Assembly (NCBI GenBank): GCA_031287575.1
Contig: JAITSV010000005.1
Coordinates: 25,122-89,121, forward strand
Direction of reading: 5' to 3'
Source of the DNA: Desulfovibrio sp.
Lineage (GTDB): Bacteria; Desulfobacterota; Desulfovibrionia; Desulfovibrionales; Desulfovibrionaceae
Length of the DNA stretch: 64,000 bases
In this document: positions 26,603 to 35,017 of the stretch, piece after piece
Layout of the letters: every line of letters begins with the position of its first letter
Position numbering within the stretch: the first letter of the stretch is position 1
Notes under the pieces: model-generated
Database searches by the model: none
Told to the model about the DNA's origin: nothing
What the model saw: only the letters and a program-made list of their open reading frames with translations
Program-made: the position numbers and the translations under genes

Positions 26603-26642
26603 GGGGAGCAACGCGGGTATCCGCGTGCGATCCCCGTTTTTT
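26603..26642 (+). terminator. Rho-independent terminator
   Basis: Outer arms GGGGA (26603-26607) and TCCCC (26631-26635), inner arms ACGCGG (26611-26616) and CCGCGT (26621-26626), then GTTTTTT. It ends the ATPase transcript. Confidence 0.75.
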
Positions 26643-26665
26643 ATGCGCGCGGGGTGGTGCGCCGA

Positions 26666-26995
26666 CTACACGGTGATCTCCAGCCGGACGATCAGTCCGC
26701 CGGACAGCCGGAAGGCGAAGCGCAGCGTTGCCGGGCTGCCCGGAAAGTTGCCGCTCACCGTGGCGGTGACCACGATGTCGTCTTCAATGGTTGCGATGGA
26801 CACGGGTACGGCCAGCGGCTGGTACATGGCGTGGGCATGCGCTTCCCATTCCCGGATGGCCGCGTGGCCGCGCCGGTCCTGCTGTTCGTCCACCACCAGC
26901 GCGTCGGGCGCGAAGTGGCGCACCATGGCCGCGCCGTCGTGGGCGTTGGCCGCCGCGAAGTATCCCGCGATGGCGGGAGGCAGGTTCGGTGTCAT
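26666..26995 (-). CDS. NTF2-like/SnoaL-type small protein
   Basis: 109 residues with the cone-shaped NTF2-like fold pattern. There are N-terminal helices (PAIAGYFAAANAHDGAAMVRHF), then DALVVDEQQDRRGHAAIREWE, typical of SnoaL-like proteins where the RG-HAAIREW segment lines the pocket, and four beta strands ending RFAFRLSGGLIVRLEI. The start at 26995 has AAGGAGAACC in front. It is divergent from the oxidoreductase at 27163, with an inverted repeat between them. The ligand or reaction is unknown. Confidence 0.82.
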   Translation of the reverse strand: MTPNLPPAIAGYFAAANAHDGAAMVRHFAPDALVVDEQQDRRGHAAIREWEAHAHAMYQPLAVPVSIATIEDDIVVTATVSGNFPGSPATLRFAFRLSGGLIVRLEITV

Positions 26996-27058
26996 GGGGT
27001 TCTCCTTGGTGCAGGTGGGGCGGCGGATGCCGCCATGTTTCCGGCATGCCCCCTTCCA

Positions 27059-27112
27059 CTGACAGCCCTGTGTCAGCAGGCGCGGGTCTGTGGACAGGAC
27101 GGTGTCAGCAGG
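27059..27112. promoter_or_regulatory. Operator-like inverted and direct repeats
   Basis: CTGACA-gccctg-TGTCAG (27059-27076) is a perfect inverted repeat. TGTCAGCAGG at 27071-27080 recurs at 27103-27112, exactly 32 bp (three helical turns) away. The sites lie in the 167-bp space between two divergent genes, with a WYL-type regulator gene downstream. Confidence 0.5.
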
Positions 27113-27162
27113 GGGTGGGCATGGTGGAGACGTTTTCCACAACATCAGCCCAGGAGTCCCCC

Positions 27163-28134
27163 ATGTTTGCCGTGTACTGCGAACACCCCGACGACAGGAA
27201 CCCGCTGTCCGCGCTGCGCACGGGCGAAATGCCCGCCCCCGCCATACCCGAAGGCTGGGTGCGCGTGCGCGTCAGCCATGCCAGCCTGAACCGGCACGAC
27301 ATCTTCACCCTGCGCGGCATCACCGGGCAGGCTACCCCCATTCCCTTCCCCATGATTCTCGGCAACGACGCGGCGGGCACCCTCGACGACGGCACGCCGG
27401 TGGTGCTCTACCCGCTGCTGACCGACGACGGGCGCACCGGCGACGAGACGCTGGACCCCGGCTGGCACGTGCTGAGCGAAAAGGCGCCGGGCACCATGGC
27501 CGATTTCGTGGCCGTGCCCGCGCGCAACGCCCTGCCACTGCCCGAGGGGCTGTCGCCCCTGCATGCCTCTGTGCTGGGCACGGCGTGGCTTACGGCCTAT
27601 CGCATGCTGTTCGTGCGTTCCGGGCTGCGACCGGGGCAGACCATGCTGGTGCAGGGAGCCACCGGCGGGGTGGCCACGGCGCTCATCCAGATGGGCCGCG
27701 CGGCGGGCATGGAGGTGTGGGCCACCAGCCGGGGCCGGGACGGCATGGCGCTGGCGCTGCGCCTGGGTGCGGACCGGGTGTTCGCCGACGGCGCGGACCT
27801 GCCCCGCCCTGCGGACGCGGTGTTCGACAGCGCGGGGGCGGCCACCTGGGCGCATTCGCTGCGCTGGGTGCGGCGCGGCGGCACCGTGGTGACCATGGGC
27901 GTGACCACCGGGCACGAGGTGCACATGGATCTGTTGCCGGTCATCGTGAACCAGATTGCCATCCGGGGCACCATCATGGGCACCCGCGACGAAATGCTGG
28001 ACCTGATCAACTTCGTGATGCGGCACGCCATCGTGCCGGAGATAGGCCGGGTGCTGCCCATGGAGAGGGCGGCGGAGGCCTTTGCGGACATGTGCGGCGG
28101 CCAGGTGCGCGGCAAGATCGTGCTGACGCGGTAG
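27163..28134 (+). CDS. Zinc-independent alcohol dehydrogenase/quinone oxidoreductase-like (MDR) protein
   Basis: 323-residue medium-chain dehydrogenase/reductase. The GroES-like half carries HASLNRHDIFTLRG and ILGNDAAGTL; the Rossmann half has VQGATGGVATALIQMGRAAG. The structural-zinc cysteines and the catalytic GHE motif of zinc enzymes are absent, which places it with quinone oxidoreductase/zeta-crystallin types using NADPH. The GxGxxG equivalent is GATGGVAT. AGGAG at 27152 precedes the start. It is divergent from the NTF2-like gene and convergent with the WYL regulator, which may control it. The substrate is unknown. Confidence 0.86.
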   Translation: MFAVYCEHPDDRNPLSALRTGEMPAPAIPEGWVRVRVSHASLNRHDIFTLRGITGQATPIPFPMILGNDAAGTLDDGTPVVLYPLLTDDGRTGDETLDPGWHVLSEKAPGTMADFVAVPARNALPLPEGLSPLHASVLGTAWLTAYRMLFVRSGLRPGQTMLVQGATGGVATALIQMGRAAGMEVWATSRGRDGMALALRLGADRVFADGADLPRPADAVFDSAGAATWAHSLRWVRRGGTVVTMGVTTGHEVHMDLLPVIVNQIAIRGTIMGTRDEMLDLINFVMRHAIVPEIGRVLPMERAAEAFADMCGGQVRGKIVLTR

Positions 28135-28210
28135 GGAGGAAGGCGAAGACCAAGGAGCGGCGTGGCCGGTGCTCCGCTCCACCTCCGCACCCGCCACATT
28201 CGCCCAGCCG

Positions 28211-29290
28211 TCAGGGAAGGTCCGGTTCCCGCCGGTGGTGACGCGCGGCGGCCTCGGCTCGTTCCGCCAGCAGAGCGCGCAGAGGGGGCGGGTCCAGCAC
28301 CGTGGCCAGCGGGCCGAAGGACAACAGCCAGTGGGCAAGATGGTCCCAGTTCACGGCAGACAGGGTCAGGGTGACGGAGGAGAACCCGTGCTCGGTGTGG
28401 CCGCTGTTTTCGGCGGAGGCCAGGGGGGCCGCGTCACCCGCGTCGTCATTGCGTGTGCTGTCGCATGCGCTGTCCCGTGAGCCAGTTGGGTGATCTCCCG
28501 GTGCGTCGACAACCCCCATCCACCATTCACGCCAGACACGTTCCACCGCGTCGGGGTGGAAGCGTACCGTGGCCCGCAGTTCCGGGCGGGGCATGTGCTC
28601 ACACACATAGGCGGCAAGGTCGAAAGGCTCGCGGGGGGCAAAATGTTCGTCCAGCATCACCGTGTGCTGCATGCGGTCGGTGCGGAAGTCGCGCAACGCC
28701 CCGCGCAGTCTGCACCACGCGATCAGGTGCCAATGGCCCAGGTAGCGCAGGAGCCCCAGCGGTTCCACTTCGCGCGGGGTTGCATGGGATTTGCCATGGC
28801 CCCGATAGTCGAAACGCAGCGGCTGCCTGCGTGCCAGCGCCTTCTGAACAAGGGCAAGGTCCGTCTTGATTGCGGCTTCGGAGGGTGATGCGGAGGAAGG
28901 CGGCAGGGCGGTTTCGCCCATGGCCCGACCAAGGCGCAGCAGTTCTTCGCGTCGGGCCGGTGGCAGCACGGTGCGTACCTTCTGCAGGGCCGATCCCATG
29001 TGCGCGGACAACGTGGGCGCGGCGGCCCGCTCCAGCAGCATGGCGCCGGTGGCGAGCGCGATGGCCTCGTCCTCGGTGAAGTTGACGGGGGGCAGCAGGT
29101 AGCCGCGCATGAGCGAATAGCCTACGCCCGCTTCTGCCAGCACCGGCACGCCCGCCTCGGCCAGGGCCTTCATGTCGCGGTAGATGGTGCGCAGGCTGAG
29201 ATCGAAGTGCGCGGCCATGTCGGCGGCGGTGGCGTAGCGGCGCGATTGCAGGAAAAGGATCAGCCCCAGCAGGCGGTCGGTCCGGTTCAT
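28211..29290 (-). CDS. HTH-WYL domain transcriptional regulator (YafY type)
   Basis: 359 residues. The N-terminal winged helix of the HTH_11 type is visible as MNRTDRLLGLILFLQSRR to ALAEAGVPVLAEAGVGY, with recognition helix SLRTIYRDMKAL. A WYL domain starts near 145 (LRFDYRG, VEPLGLLRYLGHWHLIAWC, FRTDRM). An insert of about 40 residues rich in Asp, Ser and His interrupts the C-terminal extension domain near 285. WYL proteins bind ligands or nucleic acids and often control stress, transport or defence genes. The likely targets are the two divergent genes at 26666-28134; that is inference from position. Confidence 0.88.
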   Translation of the reverse strand: MNRTDRLLGLILFLQSRRYATAADMAAHFDLSLRTIYRDMKALAEAGVPVLAEAGVGYSLMRGYLLPPVNFTEDEAIALATGAMLLERAAAPTLSAHMGSALQKVRTVLPPARREELLRLGRAMGETALPPSSASPSEAAIKTDLALVQKALARRQPLRFDYRGHGKSHATPREVEPLGLLRYLGHWHLIAWCRLRGALRDFRTDRMQHTVMLDEHFAPREPFDLAAYVCEHMPRPELRATVRFHPDAVERVWREWWMGVVDAPGDHPTGSRDSACDSTRNDDAGDAAPLASAENSGHTEHGFSSVTLTLSAVNWDHLAHWLLSFGPLATVLDPPPLRALLAERAEAAARHHRREPDLP

Positions 29291-29373
29291 GGCGTCTCCG
29301 GCGGGTGGGTCGTGGCGTGGTCAGGTTTCGGTGGGGGACGTGCGGATGCCGACGGGGTGTGCGCGCGGCGCGG

Positions 29374-31932
29374 CTACCCCTGCCCGGCCAGCACCCGGCG
29401 CGCCCATGCGGCCTGGCCCAGCGAGATGCAGCCGTCGCCGGGGGGCAGTTCCGCGTGGGTCAGCACGGTCAGCCCGCGCGCGGCAAGGGCCTGCGGCAGG
29501 TGTACGGACAGGGTGAGGTTCTGCATGGCCCCGCCGGACAGGGCCACCACGGGTACGTCCATCACCCCGGCCACGGCGGCGGCCATGTCGGCCAGGCCCG
29601 CCACCAGCCCGGCGTGGAAGCGGCGCGATATCTCGCCGGGCGGGGTACCGCGCGCCCAGTCGTCGTATGCGGCACGGAACAGCACGTGCGTGTCCAGCAC
29701 CAGCGTTTCGCTGCCGTCACGTGCGCCGCGCAGGGGGCAGGGGTAGGCGTGGGTGAAGAAGGCGTCGTGGCTGCCGCCATGCGGGGCTGACGCATTCCGG
29801 CTCGGGGCGTCCTGCGCGTGTTCCAGCCGGATGGCCGCCTGCCCCTCGTAGGTGACGGTGTCGCACAGGCCCAGCAGGGCGGATACGGCGTCGAACAGCC
29901 GCCCGCAGCTGGAGGTGAGCGGGGTGTTCACCCCGCGTTCCAGCAGGCGCGGCAGAAAGGCGGCGGCCTGGGCATGGCGGTGCAGCCACGGCCACGGGCG
30001 CGCGCCGTCCGTTGCGGGTTCGCGCAGGCCCAGTTGCCACAGCAGCCCCTGCGCGATGCGCCACGGTTCGCGGATGGCCGCCTCGCCCCCCGGCAGGGGG
30101 ATGCGGGCCAGCCGCCCCAGCCGCTGGTGGTCCAGCGCCACGTTGTCCACGTACAGCAGTTCGCCCCCCCACACCGTGCCGTCGTCGCCGTGGCCGGTGC
30201 CATCCAGCGCCAGCCCCAGGGCCGGGCCGTCGTGCCGGTTTTCGGCCAGCACGGCGTGGATGTGCGCGAAGTGGTGTTGCAGGGTCAGCACGGGCAGGCC
30301 GCTCTGTTCCGCTTCCGCCGTGGTCATGTAGTCGGGGTGCAGGTCGCGCACCACGGCCTGCGGGGTCACCTGCAGGATGCGCGGCAGGTGCGCGGCGATC
30401 TCGCGGTGAAAGCCCAGGGTTTCCAGGTTGTGCATGTCGCCGATGTGCTGGCTGACGAAGGCCTTGTCGCCCCTGGTGACGCACAGGGTGTTCTTGAGTT
30501 CCGGCCCCATGGCCAGCACGCACGGGCCGTCGCCTTCCAGAAACACGGGGCGCGGAGTGAAGCCGCGCGCCCGGCGCAGGAACTGCGGCGCGCCGGTGGC
30601 CGGGTTGACCCGCGTCACCGAGTCGTCGGTGCGGATCAGGATGTCGCGGTCGTGCAGCAGGAACACGTCGGCAATGGAGGGCAGGCGGCGCAGCGCCTCG
30701 CGGTTGCCGAGGCAGATGGGCTCGCCCCCCGCGTTGCCGGAGGTCATCACCAGCGCGGGCACGCGGCCCTCCGGCAGCAGCGCGCCGTACAGGCGCAGCA
30801 GCACGTGGTGCAGGGGGGTGTAGGGCAGCATTACCCCCACGAAGGGCGTGTCCGGTGAAACCAGCGGTGAAATGGGCGGCAGGATGCGGGGCGCATCGGG
30901 ATCGTAGGCCAGAGGGGTGCCGTCGCCGGGCCGGGCCACGTCCTGCATGCCGCCCGCCAGCCCGTCCAGCGCCCGGCACAGCACGATGGGCCGTTCGCGC
31001 CCGGCCAGCAGGGCCTCTTCTTCCGGAGAAACGTGTACGATGCGCCGGGCGGCGGCAAGGTCCGGCACCATGATGGCCAGCGGCTTGTGGGGGCGGTGCT
31101 TGCGGCGGCGCAGTTCGCCCACTGCGGCATCGCTGGCCGCGTCGCAGGCCAGATGGAAGCCGCCCAGCCCCTTCACGGCGGCGATGCGCCCGGCGGCCAG
31201 CGCCTTTGCCAGCGCGTGGATGGCCGGGGTGCCGGTGGGGCGGCCCGCGCCATGTTCGGAGACGGGCATGGAGCCGGGCATGGAGCCGGGCGCGGCGTCA
31301 GGCCCCGTGTCCGGCGTCGGGCCGTTGGGCGCGCCGTCCACGTACCACACGCGCGGCCCGCACACCGGGCAGGCGTTGGGCTGGGCGTGAAAGCGCCGGT
31401 CCAGCGGGTTTTCGTACTCCGCCGCGCACTCCGGGCACAGCGGAAAGCAGGCCATGGAGGTCTTGTCGCGGTCGTAGGGGATGAACCGGGTGATGGTGTA
31501 GCGCGGCCCGCAGTTGGTGCAGTTGGTGAAGGGGTACAGGTGGCGGCGGTTGGCCGGATCGTTCATGTCGGCCAGGCAGTCGTCGCAGGTGGCCACGTCG
31601 GCGCTGATGAGCACCTCGTGCCCCGCGCCCCCTTCGGTACCGTCACCACTGGCGACTATGCGGAATCCGTCCTCGTCCGGCACCACGGGGATGTCCTGGT
31701 GCGTGCACGAGACTACCCGAGCCAGTGGAGGCAGCTTGTGGGCCAGGTCGTGCCCGAAGCCGTCAACTGATGCCGCAAGTCCTTGCACTTCTATGAACAC
31801 CCCGGCGGCGGTGTTGCTGACCGTGCCGGTCAGCGCATGGTCGGCGGCGATGCGGTACACGAAGGGGCGAAACCCCACCCCCTGGACCTGCCCGGAGACG
31901 GTGAATTTGCGGCGCGCGAGATCGTCTGGCAT
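29374..31932 (-). CDS. hypF: Hydrogenase maturation carbamoyltransferase HypF
   Basis: 852 residues. It uses carbamoyl phosphate and ATP to make the carbamoyl group that becomes the CN ligands of [NiFe] hydrogenases. Domains in order: acylphosphatase (VQGVGFRPFVYR at 14-25); two zinc-finger-like blocks (CDDCLADM with CTNCGPRYTITRF, then CPECAAEYENPLDRRFHAQ with CPVCGPR); a YrdC domain (AIMVPDL, ALVMTSGNAGGEPI); and a Kae1-like domain (LQHHFAHIHAVLAE, LDGTGHGDDGTVWGGEL, LSGGAMQN). The start is MPDDLARRKF at 31932. No other hyp gene is in the window. WYL follows 83 bases downstream. Confidence 0.95.
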   Translation of the reverse strand: MPDDLARRKFTVSGQVQGVGFRPFVYRIAADHALTGTVSNTAAGVFIEVQGLAASVDGFGHDLAHKLPPLARVVSCTHQDIPVVPDEDGFRIVASGDGTEGGAGHEVLISADVATCDDCLADMNDPANRRHLYPFTNCTNCGPRYTITRFIPYDRDKTSMACFPLCPECAAEYENPLDRRFHAQPNACPVCGPRVWYVDGAPNGPTPDTGPDAAPGSMPGSMPVSEHGAGRPTGTPAIHALAKALAAGRIAAVKGLGGFHLACDAASDAAVGELRRRKHRPHKPLAIMVPDLAAARRIVHVSPEEEALLAGRERPIVLCRALDGLAGGMQDVARPGDGTPLAYDPDAPRILPPISPLVSPDTPFVGVMLPYTPLHHVLLRLYGALLPEGRVPALVMTSGNAGGEPICLGNREALRRLPSIADVFLLHDRDILIRTDDSVTRVNPATGAPQFLRRARGFTPRPVFLEGDGPCVLAMGPELKNTLCVTRGDKAFVSQHIGDMHNLETLGFHREIAAHLPRILQVTPQAVVRDLHPDYMTTAEAEQSGLPVLTLQHHFAHIHAVLAENRHDGPALGLALDGTGHGDDGTVWGGELLYVDNVALDHQRLGRLARIPLPGGEAAIREPWRIAQGLLWQLGLREPATDGARPWPWLHRHAQAAAFLPRLLERGVNTPLTSSCGRLFDAVSALLGLCDTVTYEGQAAIRLEHAQDAPSRNASAPHGGSHDAFFTHAYPCPLRGARDGSETLVLDTHVLFRAAYDDWARGTPPGEISRRFHAGLVAGLADMAAAVAGVMDVPVVALSGGAMQNLTLSVHLPQALAARGLTVLTHAELPPGDGCISLGQAAWARRVLAGQG

Positions 31933-32426
31933 GCGGCGACCATAGCGGAAGACCAGCGGCGTGAAAAGGCATGCGGCGGCAGGGGGCGCGGACCGGACGC
32001 GATGCTTCGCCGCGCCGCTGATGGGGGGAATTGCACGCACTTCCTTTTCTTTTCGCTGGTGCCCGCAAGCGTTGCGGCAGGCGCTCGCATGCACCGGTTG
32101 TCATGGGGGCGACGCTCTTATAAAGTGTCGCGACGGTCGCGCCGCGTCGGGTGAGCCCGGTCGCCTTGCGTCAGCGGCCAGGGCAACTCCGGGGGGCCGC
32201 GGCGCGACCGGTACGCTGCCAGCATGCACCCGGTGCGCGACAGGTTCGCAATCGGCGTGCGGTTGTTCGGGCGCGCAGTCCGGGGTATTTTCCTTGTACA
32301 GCGTGCGCCGGTCGGATACGTAGAACGATTCCCACAGCATTCCTTCGCCCCAGCCTGGCGCGGTCCGCTGGGACTGGCGGGGATCCGCGGTGGGCGTGCA
32401 CAATCAATCCGCTTCAAGGAGGAGCC
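31933..32426. other. Divergent hypF / XRE-cupin control region
   Basis: 494 bases with no supported gene. A near-palindrome GCGACGCTCTTATAAAGTGTCGC at about 32109-32131 has a TATAA centre and GCGAC/GTCGC arms and could be an operator or promoter core. TTGTAC and TACGTA 17 bases apart at 32294-32322 are a weak promoter candidate reading right. Confidence 0.4.
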
Positions 32427-32993
32427 ATGGGCGCTGACAAGCTTGGCGCGCGCGTGCGCAAGTACAGGGAAGACCGCAGCCTGAGCCGCGAGGAACTCGC
32501 GGACGCCGCCGGTCTCAAGACGGAATTCATCGCCGCCCTCGAGGACGACAACCTGTATCCGTCCATCGGGCCGCTACAGAAGCTGGCCCGCGCCCTGAAC
32601 GTACGCCTTGGCACCTTCATGGACGACGCGGTGAGCCGCGACCCCATCGTGAGCCGCCAGGGCGACCGCGAGGCGGATCTGACCATGCAGAAGGCGCGCA
32701 ACAAGTGTGCGGCCTTCCGCTTCCACTCGCTGGGCAAGGGCAAGAGCGACCGGAACATGGAGCCGTTCTTCATCGAGATCTGTCCGGAACCCGTGGAGGA
32801 CCGCAAGCTGTCCTCGCATCAGGGCGAGGAATTCATCCTGGTGAACAAGGGTTCCATCCGCGTGGTGTACGGCAAGGAAGAGCACGTGCTCGAACCGGGC
32901 GACAGCATCTACTACAACTCCATCGTGCCCCACTATGTGGGTGCCGAAGGGGACACCCCGGCCGAGATCTACGCCGTCATCTACTACCCTTAG
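32427..32993 (+). CDS. XRE-family regulator with cupin domain
   Basis: 188 residues. The helix-turn-helix of XRE type lies at about 7-62 (GARVRKYREDRSLSREELA to KLARALNVRLGTFM). A cupin_2 beta-barrel lies at about 105-188 (HQGEEFILVNKGSIRVVY, LEPGDSIYYNSIVPHYV). In this family the cupin senses a small ligand. AAGGAGG precedes the ATG. It lies 87 nt before an acyl-CoA synthetase gene and is likely to control it, perhaps sensing the acid substrate or its CoA ester; that is inference. Confidence 0.92.
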   Translation: MGADKLGARVRKYREDRSLSREELADAAGLKTEFIAALEDDNLYPSIGPLQKLARALNVRLGTFMDDAVSRDPIVSRQGDREADLTMQKARNKCAAFRFHSLGKGKSDRNMEPFFIEICPEPVEDRKLSSHQGEEFILVNKGSIRVVYGKEEHVLEPGDSIYYNSIVPHYVGAEGDTPAEIYAVIYYP

Positions 32994-33080
32994 GCGGCAC
33001 CGCCGCGCGCTTGCGGGATGCCGGGCGCAAAAGCCCACCCCGAGACGGCGCGCAATTCCCAAGACAGGAGTGGAAGGGGC

Positions 33081-34733
33081 ATGGACGAATTCGCAGTGCG
33101 CGAACGGACCCTTGGCCAGATACTGGACGAGACCGTCGCCAAATATCCGGACAACGACGCGGTCGTCTACGTGGACCGCGACTACAGGCAGACCTACCGG
33201 CAGTTCGCGGAAGTCGTGGACGACCTTGCCAAGGGGCTGATGGCCCTAGGCGTGCAGCATGGCGAAAAGGTGGCCGTGTGGGCCACCAACGTGCCCTACT
33301 GGGTGGCCTTGCAGTTCGCCACGGCCAAGATGGGCGCCATCCTGCTCACGGTGAACACCAACTACCGCGAGCATGAAATCCGCTACCTGCTCACCCAGTC
33401 GGAGTGCGAGAACCTGTTCATCATCGACGGGTTCCGCGACCACGACTACGTGCAGACCATCTACGACATGATCCCGGAACTGAAGACGCAGGCGCGCGGG
33501 CAGTTGCGCTGCCCCTCGCTGCCGCACCTGAAGCGGGTCATGTTCCTTGGCGCGGAAAAGCATCGCGGCATGTATTCCGTGCCGGAGATCATCAGCATGT
33601 CGGCCATGGTCTCGGACGAGGAATACGCCGAGCGCCAGCGCGCGCTTTCCCCGCACGACGTGGTGAACATGCAGTACACCTCGGGCACCACCGGGTTCCC
33701 CAAGGGGGTCATGCTCACCCACGTGAACATCGGCAACAACGGGTACTGGATCGGCAAGAACCAGCACTTCACCGAAAAGGACCGCGTGTGCCTGCCGGTG
33801 CCGCTGTTCCACTGCTTCGGCTGCGTGCTGGGGGTATTGGCCGCCATCAACCACGGGTCAGCGCTGGTGATTCTGGAAAGCTTCAGCCCCATGCACGTCA
33901 TGGCCTCGGTGGACCAGGAAAAGTGCACAGCCCTGTACGGGGTGCCCACCATGTTCCTGGCCGTGCTGGAGCACAAGCTGTTCGACCGGTTCGACTTCAG
34001 TTCGCTGCGCACCGGCATCATGGCCGGTTCGGTCTGCCCGGAACCGCTGATGCGCCGGGTGGTCGAAAAGATGTACATGCGCGAGATCACCATCTGCTAC
34101 GGCCTGACCGAAGGTTCGCCGGTGATGACCCAGAGCCTGGTCACCGATCCCTTCGAGCGCCGCGTGCAGACCGTGGGCCGGGCCATGCCGTGCATCGAGG
34201 TGCGCATCGTGGACCCGGAAACCAACGAGGAAGTCCCGCGCGGCACCCAGGGCGAGGTGGTCTGCCGGGGCTACAACGTGATGAAGGGCTACTACAACAT
34301 GCCCGAAGCCACGGCTGCCGCCATCGACGCCGATGGCTGGCTGCATTCCGGCGACCTTGGCGTCATGGACGAGGATGGCTACGTGGTCATCACCGGCCGC
34401 ATCAAGGACATGATCATCCGGGGCGGCGAGAACATCTACCCCCGCGAGATCGAGGAGTTCCTGTACGGCATGGACGGCGTGCAGGACGTGCAGGTGGTGG
34501 GCGTGGCCAGCCGCAAGTACGGCGAGGAAGTGGGGGCGTTCATCATTCCCAAGCCCGGCGTGGAACTGGCGCCCGAAGACGTGCGCGACCACTGCCGTGG
34601 CCGCATCGCCTGGCACAAGGTGCCGCGCTACATCAGCTTCATCGACGCCTATCCCATGACCGCCAGCGGCAAGATCCAGAAGTTCAAGCTGCGCGAGATG
34701 GCGGCGGAGCTGTTTCCCGAAGCCATGAAATAG
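33081..34733 (+). CDS. Acyl-CoA synthetase (AMP-forming), AcsM/FadK-like
   Basis: 550 residues of the ANL superfamily. The P-loop YTSGTTGFPKGVMLTH sits near 196-211. The A5 motif is YGLTEGSP, A7 is LHSGDLGVMDEDGY, A8 is GRIKDMIIRGGENIYPREIEE, and the A10 catalytic Lys is in ASGKIQK close to the end. It should convert a fatty or aromatic acid to the acyl-CoA through an acyl-adenylate. It is the downstream gene of the XRE-cupin pair and ends before a strong terminator at 34821, so the two form an operon. Confidence 0.92.
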   Translation: MDEFAVRERTLGQILDETVAKYPDNDAVVYVDRDYRQTYRQFAEVVDDLAKGLMALGVQHGEKVAVWATNVPYWVALQFATAKMGAILLTVNTNYREHEIRYLLTQSECENLFIIDGFRDHDYVQTIYDMIPELKTQARGQLRCPSLPHLKRVMFLGAEKHRGMYSVPEIISMSAMVSDEEYAERQRALSPHDVVNMQYTSGTTGFPKGVMLTHVNIGNNGYWIGKNQHFTEKDRVCLPVPLFHCFGCVLGVLAAINHGSALVILESFSPMHVMASVDQEKCTALYGVPTMFLAVLEHKLFDRFDFSSLRTGIMAGSVCPEPLMRRVVEKMYMREITICYGLTEGSPVMTQSLVTDPFERRVQTVGRAMPCIEVRIVDPETNEEVPRGTQGEVVCRGYNVMKGYYNMPEATAAAIDADGWLHSGDLGVMDEDGYVVITGRIKDMIIRGGENIYPREIEEFLYGMDGVQDVQVVGVASRKYGEEVGAFIIPKPGVELAPEDVRDHCRGRIAWHKVPRYISFIDAYPMTASGKIQKFKLREMAAELFPEAMK

Positions 34734-34820
34734 CACCCGAATGGTCTTTTCGCCCGTTGGCGGCCCGGTGCGATCCGGGGCGCGGCGCACGGAAAGACCG
34801 CGTCCGAATAGATTGACGGC

Positions 34821-34855
34821 AACGCCCCCGGAGCCCAGGCTTCGGGGGCGTTTTT
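34821..34855 (+). terminator. Rho-independent terminator
   Basis: AACGCCCCCG (34821-34830) pairs with CGGGGGCGTT (34843-34852), and the T-run begins inside the stem (TTTTT to 34855). It ends the XRE-cupin/acyl-CoA synthetase operon. Confidence 0.88.
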
Positions 34856-35017
34856 CGTGCGGCTTGATTTCCGGTGCGGTTCCGCGCAGAGTGGAAGTGA
34901 CCTGAAGTGTTTGCCCCGCCGAGGGGGCCTGCCCGTGCACCGGCATGGCTGGCCCCACACATGGCCGGACCCTCTCATGGAGGGTCACGCAATGCCACGG
35001 AGCATGAGGGAACGCGC

